Assembly (NCBI RefSeq): GCF_012958305.1
Contig: NZ_JABBYO010000018.1
Location: 1-64,000 of the forward strand
Reading direction: 5' to 3'
Length of the DNA: 64,000 bases
Origin: Tautonia rosea
GTDB lineage: Bacteria; Planctomycetota; Planctomycetia; Isosphaerales; Isosphaeraceae
Shown here: positions 9,217 to 18,986 of the stretch, one piece after another
Numbering within the stretch: the first letter of the stretch is position 1
Layout: each line of letters opens with the position of its first letter
Position numbers and translations under genes: made by a program
The notes under the pieces: model-generated
Seen by the model: only the letters and a program-made list of their open reading frames with translations
Told to the model about the DNA's origin: nothing
Database searches by the model: none

Positions 9217-9671
9217 CGGCAGTGGCCTCCGCGCGGGAATGCCGGTCAGGCTCGTGTTCAACCGTGGCGATGGTGGGAGGTTGGGGTGGCTTCGGTCGAG
9301 CCGAGCCCCGCTGGCCGTCGCGATGCCCTCGCATTGCTCAACGGGGGGCACGATGGCCTCAGCCACCGCGATCATTCATTCGTAGCAGGTCGCCTTGAGG
9401 ATCGACCGAACCGAACCGGACGCCTCCCCTCGGTGGTGATCAATCGCCCGGCCGAGCACGCGGTCCTCCTTACGAATTCGTTCTTTCATCATGATCGGCG
9501 CCGAACCGCCCCACGACAAGCCCAGACGAGGGGGCGTGGGGCCGTCCTGGAGATTGAACCCCGGCCCGTTCGATCCGGATCGGGGCGCAACGCAAGACGC
9601 CCCCCGCCGGAAGACCGGCGGAGGGCGTCGGGGGTTGTGTGTCTGACTGGGCTCGATCGCGAGGGATCGGC
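9217..9671. other. Intergenic region between sigma factor and PEP-CTERM gene
   Basis: About 450 bases with no convincing gene. It should contain the promoter of the sigma-kinase unit and, near 9597-9628, a hairpin belonging to the PEP-CTERM gene. Frames here are shadows without plausible protein composition. Confidence 0.6.
9597..9628 (-). terminator. Stem-loop terminator of the PEP-CTERM gene
   Basis: Fourteen-base arms (9597-9610 and 9615-9628) with one mismatch and an AAGA loop, 44 bases beyond the stop codon at 9672. The sequence after it on the minus strand is only weakly T-rich. Confidence 0.65.
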
Positions 9672-10442
9672 TCAGGCGTCCTTGCGGGCGAGGGCCCGGC
9701 GACGCAGGCCCAGGCCACCGGCCAGGGCGACAAGGAAGACGGCGATCGAGGCCGGCTCAGGAATTTGCACGGCTTCGATGCGGCCCTGGATGCTCGTCCG
9801 GCCACCGTTGGTGGTGAACGGAGCGATATCGACCGGGTCGATCTTGGTGATGGTGACGATGAAGTCGTCAACCTGGAACGTGGGCAGGTTCGCCGGGTCG
9901 AGGTTGAACGTCGCGGTGACGTTCGACTGGGTCTCGCCGGTGATCGTGCCGTTGAGCAGGCCATCGATGAAGATCGGGGTCTGGTTGAGGCTCGGCACCT
10001 GTCCGTTGACCTCGCCGACGGTCATCGCCAGGGTGAACGGGGTGTCGGTGTAGGTCGTCGAGACGTTGGCGCCGAGGTCGGGCAAGACCTGGAACTCGCC
10101 GAAGCTGACGTTCGACGGGGTGCGGACGGTTTGCTGGATGATCCCGTTGTAGTTCAACAGGTTGCCGCCCGAGATGGTCGACGTATCGTTGAAGGTTCCC
10201 GAGCTGCTGAACTTCAGCAAGGGGCTTGCCGGGGTCGTTTCGACGACGGGAGCGGAAACCGGCTCGGCTTCCGTTTCCGTGGCTTCGACGACGCTGGTGG
10301 TGCTGATCAGCTCGTCCGCATCCTGGGTCTGAACCACCGAATCGATCTCGTCGGCCGAGACCACGGGACCCAATCCCAGGAAGCCGAGAGCCAGGGCCAT
10401 ACCCGCCAGTCGCAGCCCGGCCCAGCCTTGAATCGTGTGCAT
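9672..10442 (-). CDS. PEP-CTERM sorting-domain protein
   Basis: A 256-residue exported protein. Residues 1-29 form a signal peptide (hydrophobic core LAGMALALGFLGLG). The last 30 residues carry the PEP-CTERM sorting signal: IPEPASIAVF, a hydrophobic stretch, then the basic GLRRRALARK. In other bacteria such proteins are processed by exosortase and attached to the cell surface or matrix. The body is rich in Thr, Asn and Val, has no Cys after the signal, and looks like a beta-sandwich; repeated phrases such as DTSTISGGNLLNYNGII suggest a structural role. The ATG at 10442 is preceded by AGGAGGG; upstream frame to 10823 is not supported. No exosortase gene is in the window. Confidence 0.8.
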   Translation of the reverse strand: MHTIQGWAGLRLAGMALALGFLGLGPVVSADEIDSVVQTQDADELISTTSVVEATETEAEPVSAPVVETTPASPLLKFSSSGTFNDTSTISGGNLLNYNGIIQQTVRTPSNVSFGEFQVLPDLGANVSTTYTDTPFTLAMTVGEVNGQVPSLNQTPIFIDGLLNGTITGETQSNVTATFNLDPANLPTFQVDDFIVTITKIDPVDIAPFTTNGGRTSIQGRIEAVQIPEPASIAVFLVALAGGLGLRRRALARKDA

Positions 10443-11996
10443 CCTTCCCTCCTGAATCATCGAAGTTCGCCGCCCCTCCGGAGCGACGGGACCGGGCTTC
10501 CACCGAGCATCGGTGGCTGCCCCGGCCTCGGAATCGTGGCCAGACCTCCGGGACCCCCGGCCCGATCCGCCCCGCAGACGACCGCCATCGCGGCCGCCTC
10601 GGCCGGAGCGATCGGGGCTAAATCGTTGGCCCGCGAACCGAAGCCCCGGGGAAATCCCCCGAGCCCGGGTCACGTCCTCGCCCCCCTGACCGATGGTCGG
10701 TGGAGGAACGATCGGACCAGAGCCTCTCTTTGCGAGCGAAGGCGACCGTGCCGCGCCCGTTGCAATCTCTTGGCGGGTCAATCGAGTGTGACGAAGCTGC
10801 AGTCGAGATCGAGCCATCTTCACCGGCCTCCCTGCCGGCCCGAGTCGATGGATCGTCGAGTCCGTTCGCGACGCTCCGAGAAGGTGGAGTTCCGAAACCG
10901 GGGCGGAGAATACTGGAGGCCCCCGGGACTGTCCACCTCAAGTTTTCGAATTCTTGGCGATTCGACTGAAGTTCTTCCCGGGACTCGCCGAAGTGCCGCA
11001 CACGCCCTCCGCCTTCAGCCCGCCCGGCACGATCCCGGGAACGCCATCCCGAGTCAATTCCCGACAGAATGCTGAAGCCCCGGTTCGACCTCGGGGCTCA
11101 TCCCATCCAAGGACCTCGGACCGACTCTCTGGCGATAACCCCCAAGCCTGAAGTGCTTTGCGAGAATGAACTCTCATTTTCTGGCCAGGGAGAGGTTCTT
11201 TTTTTTCAACACACCCGAAAAACAGCGAAGGCAATCCATTTTTCTTCTTGAATCGTTCACTGCCCACTTGATTCGGAAGGCCAAGGATCGCTATGACAGA
11301 AGACCGTTGAGTGAGATCGAGCCCCTTCATGCATCTGCATGCAATGCTTCACTCGGCAAAAACTTGAGACACGAGCGGACCCTTCTCCCGACTGCTCGTG
11401 GTAGCGTTCGATTGAAACGAAACACAATCCGTCGCAGGGGAGCCAATCATTCACGGAACACAATTCCGGCAGAATGCTGCCGAGTTGTTTTGCGTGAAGA
11501 TTCAAATCAGGCCCAGGCCGGAGCGATTCGTTTCTCGTCGCGATCACTCTCAGCCTCCTCAACCAACGTCGGTGGAGTGAGGCACGTTCTCAATTGAGGG
11601 TTTTGCCTGTCGGAGAGGCGTCGGATCGGACCTTGCGGGGATTGGTCGTACGGTCTCTTCCCATCGGTAATTCGTTCGAGACCACGCTTCCGAACCGTGA
11701 CCTCTGGGCGGTTCATTGTAAGATGAAAACGCCCGAGACTACGCCGCAACGCGCAGAGTGGGAATGGTTGCTTGCTCCAATTCCGCTCAACGCGTGTGGT
11801 CGTCATTTGCAGGATCGAAAGGTTCGCGATGCTTTTGGTTCTGTCAAGTGTTTCGCATCACACGCCCTTTTCTTGCACTCCGCCCTGAGAGGGAAGGCAT
11901 TTTTTTCTTCGAAGCCGGTGCTGTCTTCCCGACACCCGTTCCATCTTTTTTTTACATCTGCCGGCAGTCCCTTCTCGATACTCCCGGAGCTTCTCA
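10443..11996. other. 1.55 kb region without a convincing gene
   Basis: The longest gene-free stretch here. Up to about 10900 it is GC-rich; from 11150 on it becomes noticeably AT-richer with runs of T (for example near 11200 and 11945). Several frames of 90-235 codons exist but are rich in Arg/Ser/Pro and lack domain or RBS support. It must hold the promoters of the PEP-CTERM gene (minus) and the DUF1559 gene (plus); a long 5' leader or a small RNA is possible. Confidence 0.5.
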
Positions 11997-13091
11997 ATGA
12001 ATCGTCCTCCTCGATCCCGCCGTGGCCCGCGTCGCGGCTTTACGCTGATCGAATTGCTCGTCGTTATCGCGATCATCGGCGTTCTGATTGCTCTGTTGCT
12101 TCCGGCCGTGCAGAGTGCTCGCGAGGCGGCTCGTCGCGCCCAGTGCACGAACAACATGAAGCAGATGGCCCTGGCCGCCCACAACTACGTCGATTCCTGG
12201 CAGCGGCTCCCCTCCGGCATGCGCTGGGGGTGGATTCCGGGACGCCCCGGCTGGGTGACGTCGTTGCACGGGCCGATGCCGGGCTTCCTGCCTTACGTTG
12301 AGCAGACGGCCCTGGCCAACGCCATCAACTACGACCTCAACATGTTCGACCCGGTGAACCTGACGATCCACGGCACGAGCGTCTCGACCTTCGCCTGCCC
12401 GAGCGATCCGACGGCCACTGAACTGAGCGTTCATAACTCGACCGCCTACCCGCGGATGGCCCATACCAGCTACGCCGGCAACGGCGGTCTGTGGCCGAGC
12501 AACACCTACTCGCTGCCGCCGACCGCCGGCTTCCCGAGCGGCCTGGTTCACCCGCAGTTCGGCCGCGTTCGGGCCAACTCGCTGGGCATCTTCTCCGTGC
12601 ATAGCGAGACGACCTTCGCCGAGATCAAGGACGGCCTGAGCAACACCATCATGTTCATGGAGCATGCCAACGGCATTCTGGCCGAGCGCACCCCCGCCGA
12701 GAACGGCGACTGGGGCTGGTGGACCTCGGGCGCTTACGGTGACACCCAGATCACCGCGATGTACCCGATCAACGCCCACAAGAAGATGCCGCGCTTCGCT
12801 CCGGCCAACGCCTGGGCCGACGCCCACATCATGGCCGCCAGCAGCTTCCACCCCGGCGGCGCGAATTTCGCCATGGCCGACGGCTCGGTGAAGTTCATCA
12901 AGGAAACGATCGACACCTGGGCGATCGACCAGACCACCCAGTTGCCCGTCGGCCTGACGACCCAGACCAACGGCTCGGCCTTCTGGGCGACGACCTACGA
13001 GGTGGCTGATCCGACGATCTTCCGGTCGGGTGTCTACCAGGCCCTGTCCACCAAGAACCGCGGCGAGGTCATCAGCGCCGACCAGTTCTAA
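11997..13091 (+). CDS. DUF1559 pseudopilin-like protein
   Basis: A 364-residue protein of the DUF1559 (SBP_bac_10-like) family abundant in planctomycetes. The N-terminus is a type IV prepilin signal: basic leader RRGPRR, cleavage expected between Gly14 and Phe15, then [20 protein letters not shown] with Glu19 at +5. It continues with the family stretch [18 protein letters not shown]. The C-terminal part carries the H-X9-DG signature as [17 protein letters not shown], and the protein ends [11 protein letters not shown]. It is presumably processed by a prepilin peptidase and inserted in the cytoplasmic membrane or a pilus-like fibre; the exact role of the family is unknown. A GGAG at 11986-11989 precedes the ATG. 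A small lipoprotein gene follows, as commonly seen for this family. Confidence 0.92.
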   Translation: MNRPPRSRRGPRRGFTLIELLVVIAIIGVLIALLLPAVQSAREAARRAQCTNNMKQMALAAHNYVDSWQRLPSGMRWGWIPGRPGWVTSLHGPMPGFLPYVEQTALANAINYDLNMFDPVNLTIHGTSVSTFACPSDPTATELSVHNSTAYPRMAHTSYAGNGGLWPSNTYSLPPTAGFPSGLVHPQFGRVRANSLGIFSVHSETTFAEIKDGLSNTIMFMEHANGILAERTPAENGDWGWWTSGAYGDTQITAMYPINAHKKMPRFAPANAWADAHIMAASSFHPGGANFAMADGSVKFIKETIDTWAIDQTTQLPVGLTTQTNGSAFWATTYEVADPTIFRSGVYQALSTKNRGEVISADQF

Positions 13092-13210
13092 GCTCAACAG
13101 GTCTGACCCGGCCAGGTCGGTGACTCGTCGGGAATGCGAGATCGCATCCCTCGTTTCGACCTGACCGGTCAGGCGATTCCGCTTGCCTGGTCTTCTGGAC
13201 GACGATTATG

Positions 13211-13255
13211 CCCCGCTCGGGTCGGACCACAACCGATCCAAGCGGGGTTCTCTTG
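13211..13255 (+). terminator. Terminator after the DUF1559 gene
   Basis: Arms CCCCGCT (13211-13217) and AGCGGGG (13241-13247), with extra GG-TCGG pairing inside, followed by TTCTCTT. It lies between the DUF1559 stop and the lipoprotein start, so it may only partly block read-through. Confidence 0.65.
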
Positions 13256-13322
13256 CTTGAATTCGGGGCCCACGGACGGCCAACGTTGTTTGCCTGCATT
13301 GATTGACTGAGAGGAGCGTCCA

Positions 13323-13592
13323 TTGTTCTCACGCACTGATCGAAGCCAACCCGCCGTTGGCCCGCGTTGGACCGTTGCCGGGATGTTCGGAATCGTCGGG
13401 ATCGCGGCCTGCCTGCTGGCGGCCGGGTGCTCGGGAGGAGAGACGGCCTCCTCCACTGCGGTCGACGGAGATGATGCCGGCCTGGTCGACCTTCCGGCCG
13501 AAGAGGAAGTCAAGTCTTCCGCCCCGAGCGTCAACGCGGCCACTCCCGGTGGCAAGGGGCCACGAGGCGCGGCCGCACCGCCGACCCCCTGA
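13323..13592 (+). CDS. Small lipoprotein
   Basis: An 89-residue protein with a TTG start at 13323 supported by GAGGAG at 13311-13316. A basic leader is followed by a hydrophobic core and the lipobox LLAAGC, giving a predicted lipidated Cys at about residue 36. The remainder is a short acidic-then-Pro/Gly-rich tail ending AAAPPTP. No domain is recognisable. Small lipoproteins of this shape often follow DUF1559 genes in planctomycetes, and a second example lies near 61.4 kb in this window. Function unknown; it may be an envelope partner of the pseudopilin. Confidence 0.6.
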   Translation: MFSRTDRSQPAVGPRWTVAGMFGIVGIAACLLAAGCSGGETASSTAVDGDDAGLVDLPAEEEVKSSAPSVNAATPGGKGPRGAAAPPTP

Positions 13593-13786
13593 GTTAGTGG
13601 CGGCCGATGGGGAGCGAACCAGCCTGGCTCCTTGTCCCCAAGGCCCTTGCGGGCGATACTCGGCCGATCCCGCCTCGCTTCGGCGCGCATGAACGCGTGA
13701 AACGGGGTGGGATCGGAGACGGTTTCGATCCCTGGGAATCTGCAGACACCGTCGCTCAACCTTGCCGATCAACGAAGGATGGCACG

Positions 13787-14686
13787 ATGATGGAATTGCG
13801 CCGCCTGACCTCTGGCCTCGTGCTGCTCGTGGTGGTCCTGGCCGGGCCGAGTCGTGCCGGAGCGGCGGAGCAAGGGCTGCCGGAAGGGCTCGCCACGTCG
13901 TTGACCTTCGCGGCGACCTTCGACCAGGGCTTCGATGCCGACGTGGCACAGGGCGATCCCACCTTCTTTTCCGCCGCGACGGCCGCGAGGGAAACCCCGG
14001 TGGCCGGGCCGGACGGCCCCGGCATTGATCGCATTGCCGAGGGAGGTCGATCGGGCGGGGCCTTGCGATTCACCCAGGAGAACCGGCGGGTCCACTTCTT
14101 CCGCGTCGAAGATAACTTGCCGTTCGAAGGTCCCGACGGTGACGGCTGGTCGGGCTCGATCTCCTACTTCCTCAACCTCGACCCCGAGTCGGAACTGCCG
14201 CCGGCCTACGTGGACCCGATCCAGATCACCCAGAAGGCCTGGAACGACGCGGCCATCTGGAACGACTTCACCAAGGACGATCGCCCCCGCGTCTTCCGGC
14301 TCGGCGTGCTGGCCGACCTCAAGGTCTGGAATCCGGAAAATGCAGACTTCGACGCCTTGCCCCCCTCTGAGAAGCCGGTCGTCCCCGTGACCGACACCCC
14401 TTTCGCCAAGGGCCGCTGGACGCACATCGTCATCACCTTCGATCACTTCAACACCGGACGGACGGACGGCGAGGCCCGGCTTTACCTCGACGGCGAGCTG
14501 CAAGGGGCCGTCTCGGGCTGGAACCAGCGCTTCTCGTGGGACCCGAGCCAGGCGGTCATCTTCCTTGGCCTCGGTTACGCGGGTCTGATGGACGACCTGA
14601 TGATCTTCGACCGCTCGCTTTCGGCCGACGAGGTCCGGCAGTTGACCGAGGCCGCCGCTTCCGGCTCTCCCCTGCTGACCCCCTGA
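13787..14686 (+). CDS. Secreted LamG/concanavalin-A-like domain protein
   Basis: A 299-residue exported protein. The signal peptide spans about residues 1-26 (SGLVLLVVVLAGPSRAGA). The rest resembles a LamG-type jelly-roll: an early GGALRFTQENRRVHFFRV strand, a central RWTHIVITFDHF and a late ARLYLDGELQGAVSGW, ending with MDDLMIFDRSLSADEVRQL, which is characteristic of LamG domains. Such domains bind carbohydrates or act as structural modules. I chose the ATG at 13787 because AAGGA lies at 13775-13779 and the signal peptide begins there; the frame itself opens at 13607. It sits alone between the small lipoprotein and ffh. Confidence 0.75.
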   Translation: MMELRRLTSGLVLLVVVLAGPSRAGAAEQGLPEGLATSLTFAATFDQGFDADVAQGDPTFFSAATAARETPVAGPDGPGIDRIAEGGRSGGALRFTQENRRVHFFRVEDNLPFEGPDGDGWSGSISYFLNLDPESELPPAYVDPIQITQKAWNDAAIWNDFTKDDRPRVFRLGVLADLKVWNPENADFDALPPSEKPVVPVTDTPFAKGRWTHIVITFDHFNTGRTDGEARLYLDGELQGAVSGWNQRFSWDPSQAVIFLGLGYAGLMDDLMIFDRSLSADEVRQLTEAAASGSPLLTP

Positions 14687-14792
14687 CCGACGGCCGTTCT
14701 CCTTCCAGATCGCTGGCATTGCTCGCCGGTGGTGCGATCGTTACAATTGGCGATTCGCAATCCCCCAACGTGGCGATCACGGTACGCCTCCC

Positions 14793-16295
14793 ATGTTCGA
14801 CGACATCCAGCACCGCCTGTCAGACGCGCTCGGCCGGTTCAAGGTCCGTGGCAAGCTGACCGAGGCCAACATGCAGGAGGGCCTGCGGGCCGTCCGGACC
14901 GCCTTGCTGGAAGCCGACGTCAACTACGAGGTCGTTCAGCGCTTCATGAAGCGCGTGACCGAGAAAGCCGCCGGCCAGGAGCTGATCAAAAGCGTTCGCC
15001 CCGACCAGCAGATCGTCAAGATCGTCCACGACGAGCTGATCGAGTTGATGGGCGAGGGCGATCCTCACATCCGCTTCGAGAAGTCCGGGCCGACGGTGTT
15101 GATGCTCTGCGGCCTGCAAGGCTCGGGCAAGACGACCACCTGCGGCAAGCTCGCCCGCCGAATGCTCGGCCTCGGGCGCAAGCCGCTCCTCGTGGCCGCC
15201 GACCTGCAACGCCCGGCGGCCATCGAGCAATTGAAGGTCCTCGGTCAGCAACTCGACGTTCCGGTCTACACCGAAGACCCGTCGAAGGCCGACCCGGTCG
15301 AGGTCTGCCGCAAAGGCGTGGCCGAGGCCGATCGCCTGGGCCGCGACACGGTGATCCTCGACACCGCCGGCCGATTGCACGTCGATGACGAGCTGATGGA
15401 CCAGCTCAAGAAGATCGAGAAAAAGGTCCGCCCGCATCAGGTCTACTTCGTTTGCGACGCCCTAACCGGGCAGGACGCCGTGGCCTCGGCCGGATCGTTC
15501 AACGAGGCGCTCGAACTCGACGGCGTGATCCTGACGAAGCTCGACGGCGACGCCCGAGGCGGTGCCGCCCTGTCGGTCCGACAGGTGACCGGCGTGCCGA
15601 TCAAGTTCGTCGGCATGGGAGAGAAGCTCGAACGGCTCGACGTCTTCGACCCCGAGCGGATCGTCGGCCAGATGCTCGGCATGGGCGACATTGTCGGCCT
15701 CGTTGAGGCCGCCAAGGACGCCGTCGATGAGGACGAAGCCCGACGCCAGCAAGAACGCATGGCCAAGGGGAAGTTCGACCTCGACGACTTCCGCAAGCAG
15801 ATCATTACGATGAAGAAAATGGGGTCGGTCAAGGACCTCATGGGCAAGATCCCCGGCATGAACCAGATGGGGTCGATGCTCGAAGGGGTTGATGCCGACG
15901 CCGAGGTCAAGCGCATCCAGGGGATCATCGACAGCATGACCCCCGAGGAGCGCCGCGACCCGGACAAGATCGACATTAGCCGACGTCGCCGGATCGCCGC
16001 CGGGGCCGGTTGCGAGCCGCAAGACGTCTCGGGACTGGTCAAGCAATTCGACGCGATGGCGGCGATGGTCAGGCAGATGTCGCAGATGTCGATGCTCGAC
16101 CGCGTAAAAACGCTCTCGGGCCTCGGCAAGGCTGGTGCCTTCAACCCCGGCGCCTTGCTGAAAACAACCAAGCAGAGCACCGGCAAGCGTCTCTCGCCCA
16201 AGGAACGCGAGAAGCAGAAGAAGCTCCGCGAGAAGGAGGCCCGCCGCCTTCAACGCGAACTTCGCGAGAAACGCAAAGGGGGACCGAACCCCTGA
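14793..16295 (+). CDS. ffh: Signal recognition particle protein Ffh
   Basis: The 500-residue GTPase subunit of the signal recognition particle, which binds SRP RNA and signal peptides and delivers ribosomes to the FtsY receptor. The N domain occupies about residues 1-85. The G domain has GLQGSGKTTTCGKLA at 107-121, the DTAGRLHVDDE motif and TKLDGDARGGAALS. The Met-rich M domain follows from about 310, with many Met residues in MAAMVRQMSQMSMLDRVK. The C-terminal ~45 residues are very basic. Length is slightly above the usual ~450. It starts a housekeeping block with rpsP, trmD and rplS. No SRP RNA gene was recognised nearby. Confidence 0.96.
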   Translation: MFDDIQHRLSDALGRFKVRGKLTEANMQEGLRAVRTALLEADVNYEVVQRFMKRVTEKAAGQELIKSVRPDQQIVKIVHDELIELMGEGDPHIRFEKSGPTVLMLCGLQGSGKTTTCGKLARRMLGLGRKPLLVAADLQRPAAIEQLKVLGQQLDVPVYTEDPSKADPVEVCRKGVAEADRLGRDTVILDTAGRLHVDDELMDQLKKIEKKVRPHQVYFVCDALTGQDAVASAGSFNEALELDGVILTKLDGDARGGAALSVRQVTGVPIKFVGMGEKLERLDVFDPERIVGQMLGMGDIVGLVEAAKDAVDEDEARRQQERMAKGKFDLDDFRKQIITMKKMGSVKDLMGKIPGMNQMGSMLEGVDADAEVKRIQGIIDSMTPEERRDPDKIDISRRRRIAAGAGCEPQDVSGLVKQFDAMAAMVRQMSQMSMLDRVKTLSGLGKAGAFNPGALLKTTKQSTGKRLSPKEREKQKKLREKEARRLQRELREKRKGGPNP

Positions 16296-16653
16296 GCCGC
16301 TGAGCCCGCGTCCCGAAGGGTGCCCGCGCCTTGCCGGGTCCCCTTCGCACCGAACCACGGCCCGGCTCCCTTCGCCCACGGCGAGACGACGAAGGGGCCC
16401 GGCCGCTTTCCCGACTGGAAGGAAGGAATGTCTCGCCTGTCCGATTCGCCGAATGAGAGGGTATGAGCCGGCCTTTGATCCGACCGACACGGTTGGGTTG
16501 ATCCGCCGGCCGCGGGGCCGCCGATGGCTCGGGAACCGGCCCCGTCTCGCTTTCCTCGCACGTTAGCGAGGGCAGAGAGGTGCCCGACACGTTTGGAACC
16601 CATGAACATGCGTCCGAGCCGCGCTTCCGATTGCCTGGGAGTGATCGATCGAG
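16296..16653. other. ffh-rpsP intergenic region
   Basis: About 360 bases, GC-rich, with several short inverted repeats around 16330-16400 (for instance GGGCCCGGCCG-type arms). It probably contains the ffh terminator and the rpsP promoter. No small gene is supported. Confidence 0.5.
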
Positions 16654-17100
16654 ATGGTCAAGATTCGCATGAAGTCGTTCGGCCGACGGCACCGCCCGTT
16701 CTACCGGATCTGTGTGATGGACGCCCGGACCCCTCGGGACGGCCGCGCCATCGAGGAACTCGGCTGGTACGATCCGCTCGTCCGCAACGAGTCGGCCCGC
16801 GAGTGGTTCAACACCCCCCGCGTCCGCTACTGGCTCTCCGTCGGCGCCCAGCCGACCGAAAAGGTCGCCGCGATGCTCAAGCGGCACGGCATCACCAAGC
16901 CCGCCAACGGCGAAGCCTGGGATAGCGTCCCGGCCGAGGAACGCCCCGCGCCCGGCGCCAAGACGACTCACCTGACCGGTGGACCCGCGCCGAAGCCGAA
17001 GGCCGCCCCTCCGGCCCCCGAGGCGCCCGCCGAAGCCGCCGAGGCCCCGGCCGAAGCCGCCCCGGCCGAGGAGCCGAAGGCCGAGGAATCGCAAGCCTGA
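16654..17100 (+). CDS. rpsP: 30S ribosomal protein S16
   Basis: Ribosomal protein S16, a small-subunit assembly protein that binds 16S rRNA. The core (residues 1-85) matches the family: [19 protein letters not shown], then [21 protein letters not shown] and [13 protein letters not shown]. The total of 148 residues exceeds the usual 80-90 because of an Ala/Pro/Glu-rich low-complexity tail from about residue 110, a style also seen in the S16 of other planctomycetes. It lies upstream of trmD; rimM, normally between the two, is not present. Confidence 0.96.
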   Translation: MVKIRMKSFGRRHRPFYRICVMDARTPRDGRAIEELGWYDPLVRNESAREWFNTPRVRYWLSVGAQPTEKVAAMLKRHGITKPANGEAWDSVPAEERPAPGAKTTHLTGGPAPKPKAAPPAPEAPAEAAEAPAEAAPAEEPKAEESQA

Positions 17101-17252
17101 GCGGCCCGACCGCCAAGCACCTCAACAGCGCGTGGTCGGCCGGCCGACAGGCCCCGGACGAACCGATTCGGTCTTCCGTCCGTCCTCGATTGACCGCTTG
17201 ACCCACGCCCTTTCCGGCACCGGCCGGCCGACGAGCAACGGGCCACCCGACG

Positions 17253-17948
17253 ATGCGACCGCCTTTGCCTCCGCTTCCGCCTCCGCTGCGAGTTGACGTC
17301 CTGACGCTCTTTCCCGGCCTGTTCGAGGGGTTCCTGTCCGAGAGCATCCTGAAGCGGGCGATCCGCCGAGGTTTGATCTCGGTCGACCTTTGGGACATCC
17401 GCCGGTGGGCCCTCGATCGGCACCGGAGCGTTGACGACACCCCCTTCGGCGGCGGGCCCGGCATGCTGATGATGGCCCCTCCGGTCGTCTCGGCGGTCGA
17501 AACCGTGCAGGCCTGCTTCGGCGACCGACCGGGACGCCTGATCGCCCTGACCCCTTCCGGAAGACGCCTCGATCAACCCTTCGTCGCGGAATTGGCCCAG
17601 GAACCCCGAATCACCCTGCTCTGCGGGCGTTATGAAGGGTTCGACCAGCGGATTCTTGACGTCTTGGAGCCCGAGACCCTCTCGATCGGCGACTATGTCC
17701 TTTCCGGAGGAGAAGTTCCGGCCATGGTGGTCATCGACGCGGTCATGAGGCTGGTTCCCGGCGTCCTCGGCCACGAGTGCAGCGCGATCGACGAATCGTT
17801 CGGACCCGACGGCGGCCTCGAATATCCCCACTACACCCGACCCCGCTCGTACCGCGGCCTGACTGTGCCCGACGTCTTGCTCAGCGGCGATCACGCCGCC
17901 ATCGACCGCTGGCGACGCCAGCAGCGACGCCAGGCCGGGACCGGCTAA
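17253..17948 (+). CDS. trmD: tRNA (guanine37-N1)-methyltransferase TrmD
   Basis: Methylates G37 of tRNAs reading CNN-type codons, preventing +1 frameshifting, with S-adenosylmethionine as donor. The 231 residues show DDTPFGGGPGM at 61-71, GRYEG at 125-129 and the trefoil-knot motif SIGDYVLSGGE at 144-154, all typical of the SPOUT fold. A short Pro-rich stretch (residues 2-12) precedes the conserved VDVLTLFPGLFEGF. The gene lies between rpsP and rplS as in the classical ribosomal/tRNA operon; the gap to rpsP is 152 bases and contains no rimM. Confidence 0.95.
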   Translation: MRPPLPPLPPPLRVDVLTLFPGLFEGFLSESILKRAIRRGLISVDLWDIRRWALDRHRSVDDTPFGGGPGMLMMAPPVVSAVETVQACFGDRPGRLIALTPSGRRLDQPFVAELAQEPRITLLCGRYEGFDQRILDVLEPETLSIGDYVLSGGEVPAMVVIDAVMRLVPGVLGHECSAIDESFGPDGGLEYPHYTRPRSYRGLTVPDVLLSGDHAAIDRWRRQQRRQAGTG

Positions 17949-18045
17949 GCCAGGCCCACCACCGCAGGCGAGCGCCTCGGAATCTCTCGACATTTTCCTT
18001 CTTGATTCATCCCGATCCAAGCCACACACGCAAAGGACCCCTCCC

Positions 18046-18573
18046 ATGCAGAACGCCCTGATGGAACTGGTCGAAAAGACCGGTTTGCGCGAGAAGGTCC
18101 CTCACTTCGAGATCGGCGACACGGTTGACGTGCACGTCCGGATTCTTGAAGGGGACAAGGAACGTATTCAGATCTTCAACGGCGTCGTCATTTCCCGATC
18201 CGGGGCCGGCGTCCGCGAGATGTTCATCGTCCGTCGGATTGTTGCCGGCGAAGGGGTCGAGCGGGCGTTCCCGGTCCACTCCCCGCGGATCGCCGACGTC
18301 GTCGTGAAGCGCTCGGGCAAGGTCCGCCGCGCCAAGCTCTACTTCCTCCGCGACCGCATCGGCAAGGCCGTTCGCCTGAAGGAACGCATCCGGGGCAAGG
18401 CCAACGAGGCCGAAGCCGCCGCCGTTCGCACCCAGAAGCGCGAGGCCCGCAAGGCCAAGAAGGCCGCCAAGGCCGAAGCCCGCGCCCAGCGCGCCACCGA
18501 ACCGAAGGTCAAGGCTTCCAAGAGCGAGGCCGCTCCCGAAGGTGATGCCGCTCCCGCCGAAGGGGCCGAGTAA
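18046..18573 (+). CDS. rplS: 50S ribosomal protein L19
   Basis: Large-subunit protein at the interface with the 30S subunit. The conserved core (about residues 10-115) includes FEIGDTVDVHVRILEGDKER, IQIFNGVVISRSGAGVREMF and VRRAKLYFLRDRIGKAVRLKE. The protein is 175 residues long because of a Lys/Ala-rich C-terminal extension of about 55 residues, parallel to that on S16 in this block. It ends the ffh-rpsP-trmD-rplS cluster and is followed by a repeat-bearing intergenic region. Confidence 0.96.
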   Translation: MQNALMELVEKTGLREKVPHFEIGDTVDVHVRILEGDKERIQIFNGVVISRSGAGVREMFIVRRIVAGEGVERAFPVHSPRIADVVVKRSGKVRRAKLYFLRDRIGKAVRLKERIRGKANEAEAAAVRTQKREARKAKKAAKAEARAQRATEPKVKASKSEAAPEGDAAPAEGAE

Positions 18574-18986
18574 TCGGTCGGCAGTCGGCAGAAGGGATGA
18601 GGCCGCTCCGACGCCATCGCTGGCAAGCGGCGAACTCCGCCTCCCTCTGCCCGCGAGCGCGTGGGGAGAGGGGGCCGTGTTCGGATCGCACGGCTCGGTG
18701 TGCTTCCGCTCGGCCCACTCACCCGGCCTTCGGCCACTCTCTCCCCCGCAAGCGGGGGCGAGGGTTGGGAATGCTCGCATCCGTCGATCGTCATGTCCGC
18801 CTCTCTCTCCCCGGGTTCGGGGAGAGGGCCGGGGTGAGAGGGCCTGCCTGGCTTGGCATTCGATCACGGCTTCACCGACCGTGGAGACGAGGACAGGCAC
18901 CTTGCAGGTCTGGAGCCCGTCCCCGCCTCCGTGATCGGTCGCTCACCCGTGACGACCGCTCCCATGGCGGGTCCCCGTGAGGGGCC
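18574..18986. repeat. Intergenic REP-like hairpin repeats
   Basis: About 410 bases after rplS with no gene. It carries several hairpins of the CTCTCCCC...GGGGAGAGG type: near 18640-18675, at about 18738-18768 (CTCTCCCCCGCAAGCGGGGG followed by CGAGGG) and about 18800-18842 (CTCTCCCCGG/CCGGGGTGAGAGGG). These resemble the short palindromic interspersed elements common in high-GC bacterial intergenic regions. They may also end rplS transcripts. Confidence 0.6.

Noticed and set aside
10954-12301. Frames of 65-235 codons before the DUF1559 gene
   Set aside because: No domain, weak RBS, and inconsistent codon composition; the region is treated as non-coding.
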